Below, one piece after another: positions 7,495 through 16,947 of a stretch of DNA of 58,278 nt (its first letter is position 1; each line of letters begins with the position of its first letter). Source of the DNA: Candidatus Reconcilbacillus cellulovorans (GTDB taxonomy: Bacteria > Bacillota > Bacilli > Paenibacillales > Reconciliibacillaceae); contig MOXJ01000017.1 of NCBI GenBank assembly GCA_002507565.1, forward strand, positions 1 to 58,278, in the 5' to 3' direction. Made by a program: the position numbers and the translations under genes. The notes under the pieces are model-generated. The model was not told where the DNA came from and made no database searches. It saw only the letters and a list, made by a program, of their open reading frames with translations.

Positions 7495-8109
7495 ATGCTG
7501 GTACTGGCTTCGGCTTCGCCGCGCCGCAAGGCGCTTCTGGAACAGCTCGGCGTGCCGTTCGACGTCGTGCCGAGCGGTGCGGACGAGCGCGTCGAGCCGG
7601 GTTGGACCCCCGCGCAAATGGTCGAGACGCTCGCGATGCGCAAAGCGGTCGACGTTTGCGAACGATTAAGCGGCGCAAGAACAACCGGCATCGTCGTCGG
7701 AGCGGATACGACCGTCGTGCTTGACGGCGACATTTTTGAAAAACCGAAAGACGCCGACGACGCCGTGCGGATGTTGCGCAGGCTTCGCGGTCGGACGCAT
7801 CTTGTCTACAGCGGAATTGCCTGTGTCCGGATCGAGGACGGTGAGTGCGCCGTCGGGCATCGGGTGACGGAAGTGACGTTCCGGCCGCTCTCGGACGACG
7901 AGATCGAGGCCTACGTCAGAACCGGCGAGCCGCTCGACAAGGCCGGAGCCTACGGGGTCCAGGGTTACGGCTCGCTGATCGTCGATCGGATTGCCGGAGA
8001 TTATTTCAACGTCGTCGGCCTGTCGGTCGTTTTGCTGTCCGAACTGCTCGGGCGGCTCGGCTTCGACCTGCTCGGGGCGGCCGCCGCCGGCGCGAAAAGT
8101 TCGATGTGA
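7495..8109 (+). CDS. maf: Maf-like nucleoside triphosphate pyrophosphatase
   Basis: 204 residues. The N-terminal LASASPRRKALL signature of Maf proteins is at residues 4-15, with the later EKPKDADDA and GEPLDKAGAYGVQGYG motifs that form the nucleotide-binding cleft. Maf hydrolyses dTTP, UTP or modified nucleotides to monophosphates, and its overproduction blocks septation in Bacillus. ATG 7495 gives the canonical start; an in-frame ATG further upstream would add a non-conserved tail. The gene precedes radC and mreB as in B. subtilis. Confidence 0.95.
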   Translation: MLVLASASPRRKALLEQLGVPFDVVPSGADERVEPGWTPAQMVETLAMRKAVDVCERLSGARTTGIVVGADTTVVLDGDIFEKPKDADDAVRMLRRLRGRTHLVYSGIACVRIEDGECAVGHRVTEVTFRPLSDDEIEAYVRTGEPLDKAGAYGVQGYGSLIVDRIAGDYFNVVGLSVVLLSELLGRLGFDLLGAAAAGAKSSM

Positions 8110-8127
8110 CGCGGGGTTGGGCAAACC

Positions 8128-8172
8128 CGGCAGCCTCCCTTCCCGAAGGGAGAAGGCTGCCGTTATTTTTTT
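8128..8172 (+). terminator. Strong terminator between maf and radC
   Basis: CGGCAGCCT (8128-8136) pairs with AGGCTGCCG (8154-8162), and CCCTTC pairs with GAAGGG inside, with a 3-nt bulge. Seven T (8166-8172) follow. It lies only 18 bp before radC. Confidence 0.85.
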
Positions 8173-8189
8173 GGGGAGGAGTTGCGAAC

Positions 8190-8876
8190 ATGGAACAGGT
8201 GTTGACGTTGCGCGAAGTGCCGAGCGACGAACGGCCGAGGGAGCGCATGCTTCGTTTCGGCGCGCAGGCGCTCAGCAACGCTGAGCTGCTCGCCATTTTG
8301 CTCCGGACGGGAACGGTGCGGGAGTCCGCCGTGCTGTTGGCGCAGCGGCTCCTCAGGGAAGCCGGCGGGCTGCGCGGGCTGGTCGCCATGACGACGGAAC
8401 AGTTGACTAGACTCAAAGGGATCGGTCCTGCCAAGGCGCTGCAAATCCAGGCGGGTATCGAGCTCGGCCGCAGGCTCGCGACGCTCGCTCCGGAGAATGT
8501 GCCGGCAATCCGGGGGCCGTGCGACGTGGCTCGGCTGTTTATGGAAGAGGTACGCCATTTGCGACAGGAACATTTTCTCGTGCTTTTTCTGAACACGAAA
8601 AACCGCGTGATCGGGAAAAAGACGCTGTCCGTCGGCACTTTGAACGCCTCGCTGGTTCATCCGCGTGAAGTGTTCCGGGCGGCGATCCAGCATGCCAGCG
8701 CCTCGATCATTTGCGTCCACAACCATCCGAGCGGCGACCCGTCGCCGAGCGCGGAAGATTTGACGCTGACGCGGCGACTGGTGGAGGCGGGAAACGTGGT
8801 CGGCATTCCGGTGCTCGACCACGTCGTGATCGGCGACGGCTGCTACGCCAGTTTGAAGGAGCTCGGCTACATGTAA
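8190..8876 (+). CDS. radC: RadC family (UPF0758) JAB-domain protein
   Basis: 228 residues: an N-terminal helix-hairpin-helix part (LTRLKGIGPAKALQ, 72-85) and a C-terminal JAB/MPN-like metalloprotease domain with the HNHPSGDPSPSAED motif (His177, His179, Asp190). Despite the old name a role in DNA repair is not established; the gene is conserved beside maf and mreB. ATG 8190 follows GGGGAGG. It is separated from maf by a strong terminator, so it needs its own promoter or read-through. Confidence 0.93.
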   Translation: MEQVLTLREVPSDERPRERMLRFGAQALSNAELLAILLRTGTVRESAVLLAQRLLREAGGLRGLVAMTTEQLTRLKGIGPAKALQIQAGIELGRRLATLAPENVPAIRGPCDVARLFMEEVRHLRQEHFLVLFLNTKNRVIGKKTLSVGTLNASLVHPREVFRAAIQHASASIICVHNHPSGDPSPSAEDLTLTRRLVEAGNVVGIPVLDHVVIGDGCYASLKELGYM

Positions 8877-8882
8877 TATAAT
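8853..8882 (+). promoter_or_regulatory. Promoter of the mre-min gene group
   Basis: TTGAAG (8853-8858), 18-nt spacer, perfect TATAAT (8877-8882), overlapping the end of radC and about 40 bp before mreB. Confidence 0.6.
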
Positions 8883-8921
8883 TTTTTCAGTTCGTTCACA
8901 CGGAAGGAGAATTCGCAGTCC

Positions 8922-9947
8922 ATGTTCGGATATACCCGCGATCTCGGCATCGACCTCGGCACCGCCAACACACTCGTTTACGTCAAGGGAAAAGGCATCG
9001 TCGTCCGCGAACCGTCGGTCGTCGCGATCCGGACCGATACGAACACGATCGAGGCGGTCGGCGAAGCGGCGAAACGGATGATCGGCCGGACGCCCGGCAA
9101 CATCCGCGCCGTGCGGCCGATGAAGGACGGCGTCATCGCCGACTTTGAGACAACGGCGACGATGATCCATTATTTCATTCAGCGCGCGCAGAAAAAACAT
9201 TGGTTCGGCCGCAGGCCGAACGTGATGGTATGCGTTCCGTCCGGCTGCACGGCGGTCGAGAAGCGGGCCGTCGAGGACGCGACGCGCCAGGCGGGTGCAA
9301 AGGAAGCTTTTACGATTGAAGAACCTTTCGCCGCGGCGATCGGCGCCGATTTGCCGGTCTGGGAACCGACCGGCAGCATGGTCGTCGACATCGGCGGCGG
9401 GACGACGGAAGTCGCCGTCATTTCGCTCGGCGGCATCGTCGCTAGCCGGTCGATCCGGATTGCCGGCGACGAGATGGATGAGGCGATCGTTCAATACATC
9501 AAGCGGATGTACAACTTGATGATCGGCGAGCGGACGGCCGAGCAGCTGAAAATCGAAATCGGCTCTGCCCTGCCGATGGAAAATCCGGGAAGGATGGAAG
9601 TTCGCGGGCGAGACTTGCTGACCGGTTTGCCCAAGACGATCACGGTCACATCCGACGAGATCACGGAAGCATTGGCGGACACGGTGGGCAGCATCGTCGA
9701 GGCGGTCAAGGCGACGCTCGAGCGGTGTCCGCCGGAGCTGTCGGCCGACATTATGGACCGCGGCATCGTGTTGACCGGCGGCGGGGCGCTGTTGCGCAAT
9801 CTCGACAAGCTTCTGGCCCGCGAGACCGGCATGCCGGTGCTGGTGGCGGACCATCCGCTCGATTGCGTCGCGATCGGCACGGGTCGAGCTCTGGAAAACA
9901 TTCATTTGTTCCTGTCCAAACCCGGTCACGGCGGACGCGCGAGATAA
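8922..9947 (+). CDS. mreB: Rod-shape-determining actin homologue MreB
   Basis: 341 residues with the actin-family phosphate loops ([17 protein letters not shown] at 9-25 and [13 protein letters not shown]) and the adenosine motif [12 protein letters not shown]. MreB polymerises under the membrane and steers the elongation machinery. AAGGAG precedes ATG 8922. First gene of the mreB-mreC-mreD group that continues into minC, minD and rodA on the same strand. Confidence 0.98.
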   Translation: MFGYTRDLGIDLGTANTLVYVKGKGIVVREPSVVAIRTDTNTIEAVGEAAKRMIGRTPGNIRAVRPMKDGVIADFETTATMIHYFIQRAQKKHWFGRRPNVMVCVPSGCTAVEKRAVEDATRQAGAKEAFTIEEPFAAAIGADLPVWEPTGSMVVDIGGGTTEVAVISLGGIVASRSIRIAGDEMDEAIVQYIKRMYNLMIGERTAEQLKIEIGSALPMENPGRMEVRGRDLLTGLPKTITVTSDEITEALADTVGSIVEAVKATLERCPPELSADIMDRGIVLTGGGALLRNLDKLLARETGMPVLVADHPLDCVAIGTGRALENIHLFLSKPGHGGRAR

Positions 9948-9967
9948 GAAGGGACGGTGGTCCGCCC

Positions 9968-10840
9968 ATGAAATGGATCGGGAGCAGGCGGCTGCTCGTC
10001 GTGCTTGCGGCGCTGATCGTGTTTGCGGCGCTGACGGGCTTGACGTTCAGCCGCCGCTTCCCCGTCACGTTTGCGGAAAATGCCGCCAAGGACACCGTCG
10101 TTGCCTTTCAGGGGCTATTATATCGGGCGTTGGCTGCGGCGTCGGCGTTTGCCGACGACGTCCGGTCGATTTGGACCGTGTACGAGGAAAACCGCGAGCT
10201 GCGCCGGACGCTGTTCCGCTATGTCCGCGACGTCCAGCGGCTGAACGAGTTGGAATACGAGAACGAGCGCCTCAAGGAAGCATTGCGTTTTACCGAAGAA
10301 CAGAAACGGATGAATCGTTACGTCTGGCGGATCGCCCAAGTCGTGTCGGACAGCCCGGATCCCTATAACCGAATCGTGGTCATCAATCTCGGCTCCAAAG
10401 ACGGCATCCGTGAGCAGATGGCGGTCGTGGCGTCCGGAGGTCTCGTCGGCCTTATCGAACGCGTTCATCCGTTTCATTCGAACGTTCGGCTGTTGACCGA
10501 CCTGAACGCGGCGTCGCCCGACAGCAAGGCGGTGTCCGTCTGGATCCGCGGTAAAGAAGACAGTACGTTCGGACTGATCGACGACTATGACCCGACGACC
10601 GGGCTGTTGACGATGAGCAAAATCGACCGCAACGCGCTCGTCGAGAAAGGCGACGTCGTCGTGACGGCCGGGCTCGGCGGCGTGTTTCCCGGCGGCATCG
10701 TCGTCGGCGACGTCGTCTCGAGCGAAGAGAGCGCGATCGGCATCACGAAGTCGGCCAAAGTGAAACCGCGCGCGTCGTTTCGCCGGCTCGACTATGTGTT
10801 CGTGGTCGAGGTACCGCAGGCGGAAGGTGTCGCGCCGTGA
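9968..10840 (+). CDS. mreC: Rod-shape-determining protein MreC
   Basis: 290 residues: a short cytoplasmic N-terminus, one membrane helix (about 8-26), a coiled coil (about 60-95, rich in Glu/Arg/Leu) and the periplasm-facing beta domain with GLVGLIERVHPFHSNVRLLT. MreC links MreB to penicillin-binding proteins. The N-terminus around TFSRRFPVTFAEN is typical. It overlaps mreD by 4 nt. Confidence 0.96.
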   Translation: MKWIGSRRLLVVLAALIVFAALTGLTFSRRFPVTFAENAAKDTVVAFQGLLYRALAAASAFADDVRSIWTVYEENRELRRTLFRYVRDVQRLNELEYENERLKEALRFTEEQKRMNRYVWRIAQVVSDSPDPYNRIVVINLGSKDGIREQMAVVASGGLVGLIERVHPFHSNVRLLTDLNAASPDSKAVSVWIRGKEDSTFGLIDDYDPTTGLLTMSKIDRNALVEKGDVVVTAGLGGVFPGGIVVGDVVSSEESAIGITKSAKVKPRASFRRLDYVFVVEVPQAEGVAP

Positions 10841-11370
10841 GCGGGCGGGCGGCGCTGTTGGTGGCAGCGGCGTTTTTGAGCGAAGGGACGCTGACGGCCT
10901 GGCTGCTGCCGGAAGCTTGGGCCGACCGGGCATGGGTCGTTCCGGCGCCGCTTTTGGTCGTTCTTGTTTACGTCGCGATTTATGTCCATCGCTACGAGGC
11001 GATGGCTTGGGGGTTTGCGGCGGGACTGCTGCAGGACGTTGTTTATTACGGTCATGCCGTCGGCGTGCGTGCGTTCGGGCTGGCGGCGGTCGCCTACGCG
11101 GCGGGGGCTCTGGCGCGATGGGTTTCTCGCCCGACGATGGTCGTGACGCTCGCGGCTGTTTTCATCGGCTGTACGGCGTTTTCGCTGTTCGAGTTCGGCG
11201 TTTATCGGTTTTGGTTGAGAACCTCGGACGTTCCGGCGGGGTGGTGGGTCGTCCGGCACGGGGTGCCGAGCGCCTTGTTCAACGCGGTTTTCGCTCTTGC
11301 CGTCTATCTTCCATTCAGACGTTTCCTGGAACGCAGCCGAACCGCGCGGGAGGAAGAAGGGCGCGGTTGA
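10837..11370 (+). CDS. mreD: Rod-shape-determining membrane protein MreD
   Basis: 177 residues with about five membrane helices and the MreD-like FAAGLLQDVVYYG stretch around residues 60-72. GTG 10837 overlaps the mreC stop (GTGA), so translation is coupled. Works with MreB and MreC in lateral wall growth. The last 20 residues are charged. Confidence 0.92.
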   Translation: MSGRAALLVAAAFLSEGTLTAWLLPEAWADRAWVVPAPLLVVLVYVAIYVHRYEAMAWGFAAGLLQDVVYYGHAVGVRAFGLAAVAYAAGALARWVSRPTMVVTLAAVFIGCTAFSLFEFGVYRFWLRTSDVPAGWWVVRHGVPSALFNAVFALAVYLPFRRFLERSRTAREEEGRG

Positions 11371-11454
11371 GGTCGTCCCTTGCGCAGGGGCGTGGACTGA
11401 AACGATCGAACCGGCAAGGCGGCGACTTGCTAACGTCGGGAGGAGGGGCGGGTC

Positions 11455-12105
11455 ATGGCGGCGGCCGGGCATCGCGTGACGATCAAGGGCGTTCGAGACG
11501 GGCTTGTCTTCATTCTGAACGATTCTTGTGATTTTACAGAGCTCGTCGAGGAACTGCGGCTGAAGTTGGAAAAAACGCATCAGACGCTGCTTTCCGGTCC
11601 ACCGGTTGCCGTTCATGTCCGGTTCGGCCGGCGAGCAGTGACCGACGCTGAGAAGGAAGAAGTGCTGTCCGTCATCCGCCGGCAGGGCAATCTGATCGTC
11701 AAGTCGGTCGATTGCCTCCGCACGCAGGAGGCCGAACGCGACCGGATCGTCCTCTTGCGAGGGGTCGTGCGGTCCGGGCAAGTCGTCCGGCGGGAAGGCA
11801 GCGTGCTGTTCGTGGGCGATGTCAATCCCGGAGGCATGTTGGTCGCAACGGGCGACATCTATGTGTTGGGGGCGCTGCGCGGCACTGCACATGCGGGCGC
11901 CGACGGCGACGAGCAGGCGATCATCGCGGCGTCGTACATGCGGCCGACGCAGCTGAGAATCGCCGAAGTCGTCAGCCGGCCTGCGGACGAATGGGGTGTC
12001 GAAGACGCTTATATGGAATTCGCATATCTTCGCGACGGACGTATGGAGATCGATAAGCTGATTCGGTTGCCTCGCGTCCGGCCGGGCGGCCCGGCACCTT
12101 TATGA
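11455..12105 (+). CDS. minC: Septum site-determining protein MinC
   Basis: 216 residues: an N-terminal FtsZ-inhibiting domain (1-100) and the C-terminal right-handed beta-helix domain with GDVNPGGMLVATGDIYVLGALRG, which binds MinD and dimerises. GGGAGGAGGGG precedes ATG 11455. The 84-nt gap after mreD shows no clear promoter, so it is probably co-transcribed with mreBCD. Confidence 0.96.
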   Translation: MAAAGHRVTIKGVRDGLVFILNDSCDFTELVEELRLKLEKTHQTLLSGPPVAVHVRFGRRAVTDAEKEEVLSVIRRQGNLIVKSVDCLRTQEAERDRIVLLRGVVRSGQVVRREGSVLFVGDVNPGGMLVATGDIYVLGALRGTAHAGADGDEQAIIAASYMRPTQLRIAEVVSRPADEWGVEDAYMEFAYLRDGRMEIDKLIRLPRVRPGGPAPL

Positions 12106-12129
12106 TTTTAAGGAAGGAGAATCGGAGGC

Positions 12130-12924
12130 ATGGGGGAAGCGATAGTCGTCACGTCCGGCAAGGGCGGAGTCGGCAAAACGACGACTTCCGCCAATTTGGG
12201 CACGGCGCTCGCGCTGTTCGGAAAAAAAGTGTGCCTGGTCGACACCGATATCGGGTTGCGCAACCTCGACGTCGTCATGGGGCTGGAAAACCGGATCGTG
12301 TTCGATCTCGTCGACGTCGTTGAGGAACGATGCCGGCCGGAACAGGCGCTTGTTCGCGACAAACGGTTCGACGAACTGTATTTGCTTCCCGCGGCGCAAA
12401 CGAGGGACAAGCACGCCGTGACGCCGGACCAGGTGAAACGACTCGTTGACGGGCTAAAGGAACGTTTCGACTACGTCATCATCGATTGCCCCGCAGGCAT
12501 TGAGCAAGGATTCCGCAACGCCGTTGCCGGCGCGGACCGAGCGATTGTCGTCACGACGCCGGAAAATGCAGCGGTTCGCGATGCCGACCGCGTGATAGGT
12601 CTTTTAGAAAAGGAAAAAATCGACCCTCCCAAACTGATCGTCAACCGCGTCCGACCGAAGTTGATCAAAAGCGGCGACATGCTGGATATTGACGAGGTTT
12701 GTCAGATTTTGGCGATCGATTTGCTCGGCGTCGTGCCCGACGACGAAGCGGTGATCAAGGCGGCCCAAAGCGGCGAACCGACGGTGATGAATCCGAATTC
12801 GAAGGCGTCGGTCGAATTCCGCAATATCGCCCGGCGCATTCTCGGCGATCCCGTTCCGCTCATGCCGCTTGAAGAAAAACCGACCGTATGGGGGAAACTT
12901 AGGAAATTTTTCGGAATGGGATGA
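12130..12924 (+). CDS. minD: Septum site-determining ATPase MinD
   Basis: 264 residues. Deviant Walker A KGGVGKTT at 11-18, later DTDIGLRNLD and DCPAGIEQGF motifs, and a C-terminal amphipathic helix (KLRKFFGMG) that targets the membrane. MinD recruits MinC to the membrane to block division near the poles. AAGGAG precedes ATG 12130, 24 nt after minC. Confidence 0.98.
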   Translation: MGEAIVVTSGKGGVGKTTTSANLGTALALFGKKVCLVDTDIGLRNLDVVMGLENRIVFDLVDVVEERCRPEQALVRDKRFDELYLLPAAQTRDKHAVTPDQVKRLVDGLKERFDYVIIDCPAGIEQGFRNAVAGADRAIVVTTPENAAVRDADRVIGLLEKEKIDPPKLIVNRVRPKLIKSGDMLDIDEVCQILAIDLLGVVPDDEAVIKAAQSGEPTVMNPNSKASVEFRNIARRILGDPVPLMPLEEKPTVWGKLRKFFGMG

Positions 12925-12930
12925 TGTCGG

Positions 12931-14091
12931 TTGGTGCGAAAGCTGAAGCGGCTGGACGCTGCGATCGTCGCACTGCTGGCAGCGATGGCGGCGTTTAGTA
13001 CGGCGCTTATTTACAGTGCCGTTTACGGTACGCCGAACGAAGGGCTTCATGTCCGGAACTTGATCCATTACGCGGCGGGGTTCGGCCTTTTTTTGGCCGT
13101 CGCGATGCTTGATTACCGGCGGTTGCTGCGCGCGGCCCCTTATCTGTATGCGGCGGGCGTCTTGCTGCTTTTGCTCGTGCTTCGATTCGGCACCGAGATC
13201 AACGGCTCGCGGGGATGGTTCCGGTTCGGTGGGTTCAGCTTCCAGCCGGCGGAGGCGGCGAAGTTCGTGCTCGTGATCGCGCTCAGCGCGTTTTTAGGCC
13301 GCAGGCGCGGGGAGCCGCTTCGGTTTTGGCGCGACTGGGTTCCGCTCGGCGCACTCGTCGCCGTGCCGTTTACGTTGACGATCGTTCAGCCCGATTTGGG
13401 CAATGCCGTCATCTATCTTTTTATTCTGGTCGCCATGCTTTGGGTGGGTCAGGCGAAATACACGCACGTCGCCGCGGCGCTCGTCGTCGTCGCCGTGGTC
13501 GCGGCGCTTTTCGTCGTCTCTTTCGAGGATTTGCGCGAACCGCTCCGCGCGCTTTTGGAAAGGTGGCTTCACAAAGGTCACTGGGTCGACCGCATCGACA
13601 TGTTCCTGAACCCGGAAGCCGGGCGCGCCGACGTATACCATGTCGAAAAGGCGTATATCGCGATCGGGTCGGGGCGATGGATCGGCGACGGGTTTTTGCA
13701 GGGCAATTCCGTTCATAAACGATTCATTCCTTACGTCTATTCCGATTCGATCGTCGTCGTCGCCGGCGAGGAGTTCGGCTTCGTCGGGATGTCCGTGCTG
13801 CTATTGGCGTATTTTTTGCTGATTTACAGAATGATCTTAATCGCCATTCAGTGCCGCGATTTTCGGGGCGCTTATTTGATCTCCGGTACGATCGCGCTTG
13901 TCGCCAGCCAGGTGTTTTTGAACGTCGGCATGCATTTGAAGTTGGTTCCGTTTACGGGTATCACGCTTCCCTTGATCAGTTACGGCGGCAGTTCGCTGCT
14001 CGTGTTGATGGCGGGTTTCGGCGTCGTGGCGAGCGTGCGGGTCCATCAGGAGGAACCGTTGCTGTACGCCGTCGGGGACAAGGCCTCATAA
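12931..14091 (+). CDS. rodA: SEDS-family peptidoglycan glycosyltransferase RodA
   Basis: 386 residues with about ten membrane helices and SEDS signatures: NGSRGWFRFGGFSFQPAE near 90, FGFVGMSVLLLAYF, and the C-terminal GITLPLISYGGSSLL. SEDS proteins polymerise glycan from lipid II together with a class B PBP. Position in the mre-min cluster favours RodA over FtsW. TTG 12931 (or GTG 12934) follows minD by 6 nt without a strong ribosome site, so translation is probably coupled. Confidence 0.93.
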   Translation: MVRKLKRLDAAIVALLAAMAAFSTALIYSAVYGTPNEGLHVRNLIHYAAGFGLFLAVAMLDYRRLLRAAPYLYAAGVLLLLLVLRFGTEINGSRGWFRFGGFSFQPAEAAKFVLVIALSAFLGRRRGEPLRFWRDWVPLGALVAVPFTLTIVQPDLGNAVIYLFILVAMLWVGQAKYTHVAAALVVVAVVAALFVVSFEDLREPLRALLERWLHKGHWVDRIDMFLNPEAGRADVYHVEKAYIAIGSGRWIGDGFLQGNSVHKRFIPYVYSDSIVVVAGEEFGFVGMSVLLLAYFLLIYRMILIAIQCRDFRGAYLISGTIALVASQVFLNVGMHLKLVPFTGITLPLISYGGSSLLVLMAGFGVVASVRVHQEEPLLYAVGDKAS

Positions 14092-14152
14092 TTTTCGATC
14101 CCGCTCTCATAAGCTGTTACGGAAAAGCGTGTACAGGACGGGGGGCGGGATC

Positions 14153-14767
14153 ATGCGGCCGCGGCGGTGGCGGCAAGAGGCGGTAAAAGCCGTTTGGGCG
14201 GCGACCGTCTTTGCGTTGGTGGGGGCGGTTTTACACACGCAGGTGCCGGGGGCGGAAGTCGCGCGACCGGCCGTCACGGCCCTTTTGAGCGACCGGTGGC
14301 CGACGGAAGCGTGGGCGGCGTGGTATTGGAAGCTGTCGGCCGACGCTCCGTCTTGGATTCCCGCCTACCGCGGCCGCAAGGAAATCGAGCGCGAGGCGCA
14401 CGCCGCGCTTTCCCGGCGGTTTGTCCGACCGGTGGAGGGACGAATCGAGACGCCGTTTTCGGAGGCGACCGGAAGCGTTCGGGTCCGCGCCGCCGCAACG
14501 TCTGTCGTCCGGGCCGTCGATGAAGGGTTGGTCGTCTCCGTTTTGCGGGAAGGATCCGGTATTCGAGTCGCCGTCCGCCATCCCGGCGGCGTCCGGGCGG
14601 TTTACGGCGGTCTTCAGTCCGCGTTCGTCCGCGTTTCAGACTGGGTGGAAGCCGGAGACGCCGTCGGCGCGCTGCCCGCGGGAGACGGACGGGAAGCGGT
14701 TTTGGAGTTTGAACTTTCCGTCAACGACCGGCCGCTCGATCCGGCGGCCGTGATCGGCTTTGACTAG
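14153..14767 (+). CDS. spoIVFA: SpoIVFA-like protein with degenerate M23 domain
   Basis: 204 residues: one membrane helix (about 14-33), a linker and a C-terminal LytM/M23-like fold (about 95-200: VRPVEGRIETPFSEATG, VRHPGGVRAVYGGL, DWVEAGDAVG, LEFELSVNDRPLDP). The zinc-binding His/Asp residues of active M23 enzymes are absent, as expected for SpoIVFA, which tethers and inhibits the pro-sigma-K protease SpoIVFB. ATG 14153 is behind a G-rich site. The end overlaps the next gene by 8 nt, matching the conserved spoIVFA-spoIVFB pair. Confidence 0.88.
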   Translation: MRPRRWRQEAVKAVWAATVFALVGAVLHTQVPGAEVARPAVTALLSDRWPTEAWAAWYWKLSADAPSWIPAYRGRKEIEREAHAALSRRFVRPVEGRIETPFSEATGSVRVRAAATSVVRAVDEGLVVSVLREGSGIRVAVRHPGGVRAVYGGLQSAFVRVSDWVEAGDAVGALPAGDGREAVLEFELSVNDRPLDPAAVIGFD

Positions 14768-15641
14768 AGGGGGGCCGTCCGGTATCCGCATCGGCGTGCA
14801 TCCGCTGTTTTTGCCGCTTGCGTTGGCGTCGGTGCTGACAGGATATTGGGTGGAACTGGCGACGCTGTTCGGACTCGTCCTTGTGCATGAACTCGGCCAT
14901 TTCGCCGCGGCGCGCGGGTTTGGGTGGAAAGTCGAGGAAATCCGCCTTTTTCCGTTCGGAGGTGTTATGGTGACGGACGCGGCGGCTGGGGCGCCGTTTC
15001 GGCAGGAAGCGGCGGTGGCGCTTGCCGGCCCGCTGCAGCATGTCTGGATGATCGGTCTTGCGTATTGCTGGCGGCAATGGGGCTGGGTATCGCCGGAATG
15101 GTGCGAGTTTTTCGTCCGCGCCAACGCGACGCTGGCCCTGTTCAATCTGTTGCCGGTTTCTCCGCTGGACGGGGGAAGGCTGGTGTGGGCGGCGGTCGGC
15201 GCTTTCACGCCGTTTTACCGAACGATTCGCCGGTGCGCGGTTTTCGGCGCCGTCGTCGGCGCCGGGCTGACCGCCGCGGCGTTGTTCGGGCCCTGGGGCG
15301 TGCGGGTGCACGCGGCGATGATGGGAGCGTTTCTTTTCGTGGAGAATTGGAAAAACTATCGATCGTCGATCTATCGTTTCTGGCGGTTTCTAGCTCAGCG
15401 GACGGAGGCGTCCGTCGCGTTTTCGCGAAACGGCGTTCCGATCGCCGCCTTCGCGGTCGACGGTCGCCGTACTGTGCGTGAAACGGTCAAATTGTTCGTG
15501 AAAAATAAATTCCATATAATTTATGTTTTAGATGAAAAAGGAATAACCCGGCGCGTATTTCCTGAGGACCGCCTGATCGAGGAACTGTTTTCCTCCAAAC
15601 GTCCTGACCGTCCCCTTCGCGATTTGCCGCCAAAAATTTGA
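14760..15641 (+). CDS. spoIVFB: Site-2-type intramembrane metalloprotease SpoIVFB
   Basis: 293 residues. HELGH (His43, Glu44, His47) and [12 protein letters not shown] (Asp137) form the zinc site of the S2P family; about six membrane helices come first and a CBS-like cytoplasmic domain follows (about 205-290, [16 protein letters not shown]). SpoIVFB cleaves pro-sigma-K in the mother cell. The TTG start overlaps the spoIVFA stop; there is no independent ribosome site, consistent with coupling. The membrane anchor SpoIVFA is encoded just upstream and BofC at 25.6 kb. Confidence 0.95.
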   Translation: MTRGGPSGIRIGVHPLFLPLALASVLTGYWVELATLFGLVLVHELGHFAAARGFGWKVEEIRLFPFGGVMVTDAAAGAPFRQEAAVALAGPLQHVWMIGLAYCWRQWGWVSPEWCEFFVRANATLALFNLLPVSPLDGGRLVWAAVGAFTPFYRTIRRCAVFGAVVGAGLTAAALFGPWGVRVHAAMMGAFLFVENWKNYRSSIYRFWRFLAQRTEASVAFSRNGVPIAAFAVDGRRTVRETVKLFVKNKFHIIYVLDEKGITRRVFPEDRLIEELFSSKRPDRPLRDLPPKI

Positions 15642-15642
15642 T

Positions 15643-15672
15643 TTGCGCGCAAGGAACAAGTTGTGATAGAAT
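15643..15672 (+). promoter_or_regulatory. Promoter of the rplU-prp-rpmA operon
   Basis: TTGCGC (15643-15648), 18-nt spacer, TAGAAT (15667-15672) preceded by TG (extended -10). Confidence 0.6.
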
Positions 15673-15679
15673 GAAATCC

Positions 15680-15793
15680 GGCGTGTCGCTTACGGCGCGT
15701 CGTCACCGCACCGGCCGGGTTGCCAAGCGCGGCCGCGCAAAGCGGCGGCCACCCGTCGCCGGGCGAGTCCGTATACGGGGAGGTGCGTGCCGG
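15680..15793 (+). ncRNA. Candidate ribosomal protein L21 leader
   Basis: A transcribed leader of about 115 nt, GC-rich and foldable, lies between the promoter and rplU and ends in the GTATACGGGGAGGTG segment that carries the ribosome site. Many Firmicutes have an autoregulatory L21 leader at exactly this place. I identify it by position and length, not by a covariance match. Confidence 0.45.
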
Positions 15794-16105
15794 ATGTATG
15801 CGATTGTCGAAACGGGCGGTAAACAATATCGCGTGCAGGAAGGCGATGTCATTTACGTCGAGAAGCTGGAGGCGGACGTCGGCGACACCGTGGTGCTCGA
15901 CCGGGTGCTGGCGGTGTCGAAAGACAGCGGTTTTACGGCGGGGACGCCGTATGTCGCGGGAGCGTCCGTGCGGGCGAAAGTCGAGAAACACGGCAGAGGA
16001 CGCAAGATTATCGTGTACAAATACAAGCCCAAGAAAAACTATCGCCGTAAACAGGGCCACCGACAACCGTACACGAAGTTGCTGATCGAGAAGATCGAAG
16101 GCTGA
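15794..16105 (+). CDS. rplU: Large-subunit ribosomal protein L21
   Basis: 103 residues, normal length. [18 protein letters not shown] at the N-terminus and the C-terminal [19 protein letters not shown] are diagnostic. L21 binds 23S rRNA. GGGGAGGTG precedes the ATG. First gene of rplU-prp-rpmA. Confidence 0.99.
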   Translation: MYAIVETGGKQYRVQEGDVIYVEKLEADVGDTVVLDRVLAVSKDSGFTAGTPYVAGASVRAKVEKHGRGRKIIVYKYKPKKNYRRKQGHRQPYTKLLIEKIEG

Positions 16106-16111
16106 AACGCC

Positions 16112-16441
16112 ATGGTGCGCGTCCGGATCGAACGCGATTCGAACGGAGCGATCGCGCGCTTCCGCGTCAGCGGGCACGCCGGGTACGCCGAGCGGGGCCG
16201 GGACATCGTGTGCGCGGCGGTATCCGCGGTGACGGTCGGAACAGTCAACGCCGTCGAGGCGCTGACGGGTATCCGGCTCAGGACGCGCGTCGGCGACGGT
16301 CGCCTCGAGGCAAGCTTGCCCGACGACGCGGCGCGCCGCGACGAACGGGTCCAGTTGCTGCTCGAGTCGATGGTCGTCATGTTGCGGTCGATCGCCGAAT
16401 CGTACGGGGAATACGTCCGTTTGACCGAGACGGACGCATGA
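16112..16441 (+). CDS. prp: Ribosomal-processing cysteine protease Prp
   Basis: 109 residues with the catalytic pair of the family: GHAGY (His22) and DIVCAAVS (Cys34). Prp removes the N-terminal extension of L27 before assembly into the 50S subunit. It sits 6 nt after rplU and 29 nt before rpmA, whose product carries the matching cleavable extension. Confidence 0.95.
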   Translation: MVRVRIERDSNGAIARFRVSGHAGYAERGRDIVCAAVSAVTVGTVNAVEALTGIRLRTRVGDGRLEASLPDDAARRDERVQLLLESMVVMLRSIAESYGEYVRLTETDA

Positions 16442-16470
16442 CGCATCGATACGGAAAGGAGGAATGTCCG

Positions 16471-16785
16471 ATGCTGAGGCTCGATTTGCAGTTGTTCGCG
16501 CAGAAAAAGGGCGTCGGCTCGACGAAAAACGGCCGCGACAGCATTTCCAAGCGACTCGGCGTCAAGCGCGGCGACGGTCAGTTCGTGCTGGCCGGCAACA
16601 TCCTCGTTCGCCAGCGCGGGACGAAGATTCATCCGGGTCTCAACGTCGGTCGAGGCTCCGACGACACCCTTTACGCGAAGGTCGACGGTATCGTTCGTTT
16701 CGAGCGGTGGGGCCGCGACCGCAAAAAAGTGAGCGTTTATCCCGTCGAGGCCGTGGAAGCGGCGGCTGCCGCGGCGGAAGCGTAA
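16471..16785 (+). CDS. rpmA: Large-subunit ribosomal protein L27 (with Prp-cleaved extension)
   Basis: 104 residues. The N-terminus [10 protein letters not shown] is the short extension found in Firmicutes; cleavage after it would expose the [14 protein letters not shown] start that reaches the peptidyl-transferase centre. The core with [15 protein letters not shown] is conserved. The alanine-rich tail is longer than usual. AAAGGAGG precedes ATG 16471, and a terminator follows. Confidence 0.99.
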   Translation: MLRLDLQLFAQKKGVGSTKNGRDSISKRLGVKRGDGQFVLAGNILVRQRGTKIHPGLNVGRGSDDTLYAKVDGIVRFERWGRDRKKVSVYPVEAVEAAAAAAEA

Positions 16786-16807
16786 TCTCGGACAATCGAA
16801 CACGAAG

Positions 16808-16831
16808 CCCCGGCTGCTTGCCGGGGTTTTT
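16808..16831 (+). terminator. Terminator of rplU-prp-rpmA
   Basis: CCCCGGC (16808-16814) and GCCGGGG (16820-16826) form a 7-bp stem with a 5-nt loop, followed by five T. Confidence 0.9.
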
Positions 16832-16947
16832 CTGTCGCCTGCGGCTCCGGCGTTGATGAAGAACGGTTGGTGAACATTGCCAAGCATCGTGGTATACTGG
16901 AGAAAACGAAACGACACACTGAATTCGGAAGGCGTGAAGCGATCCGC

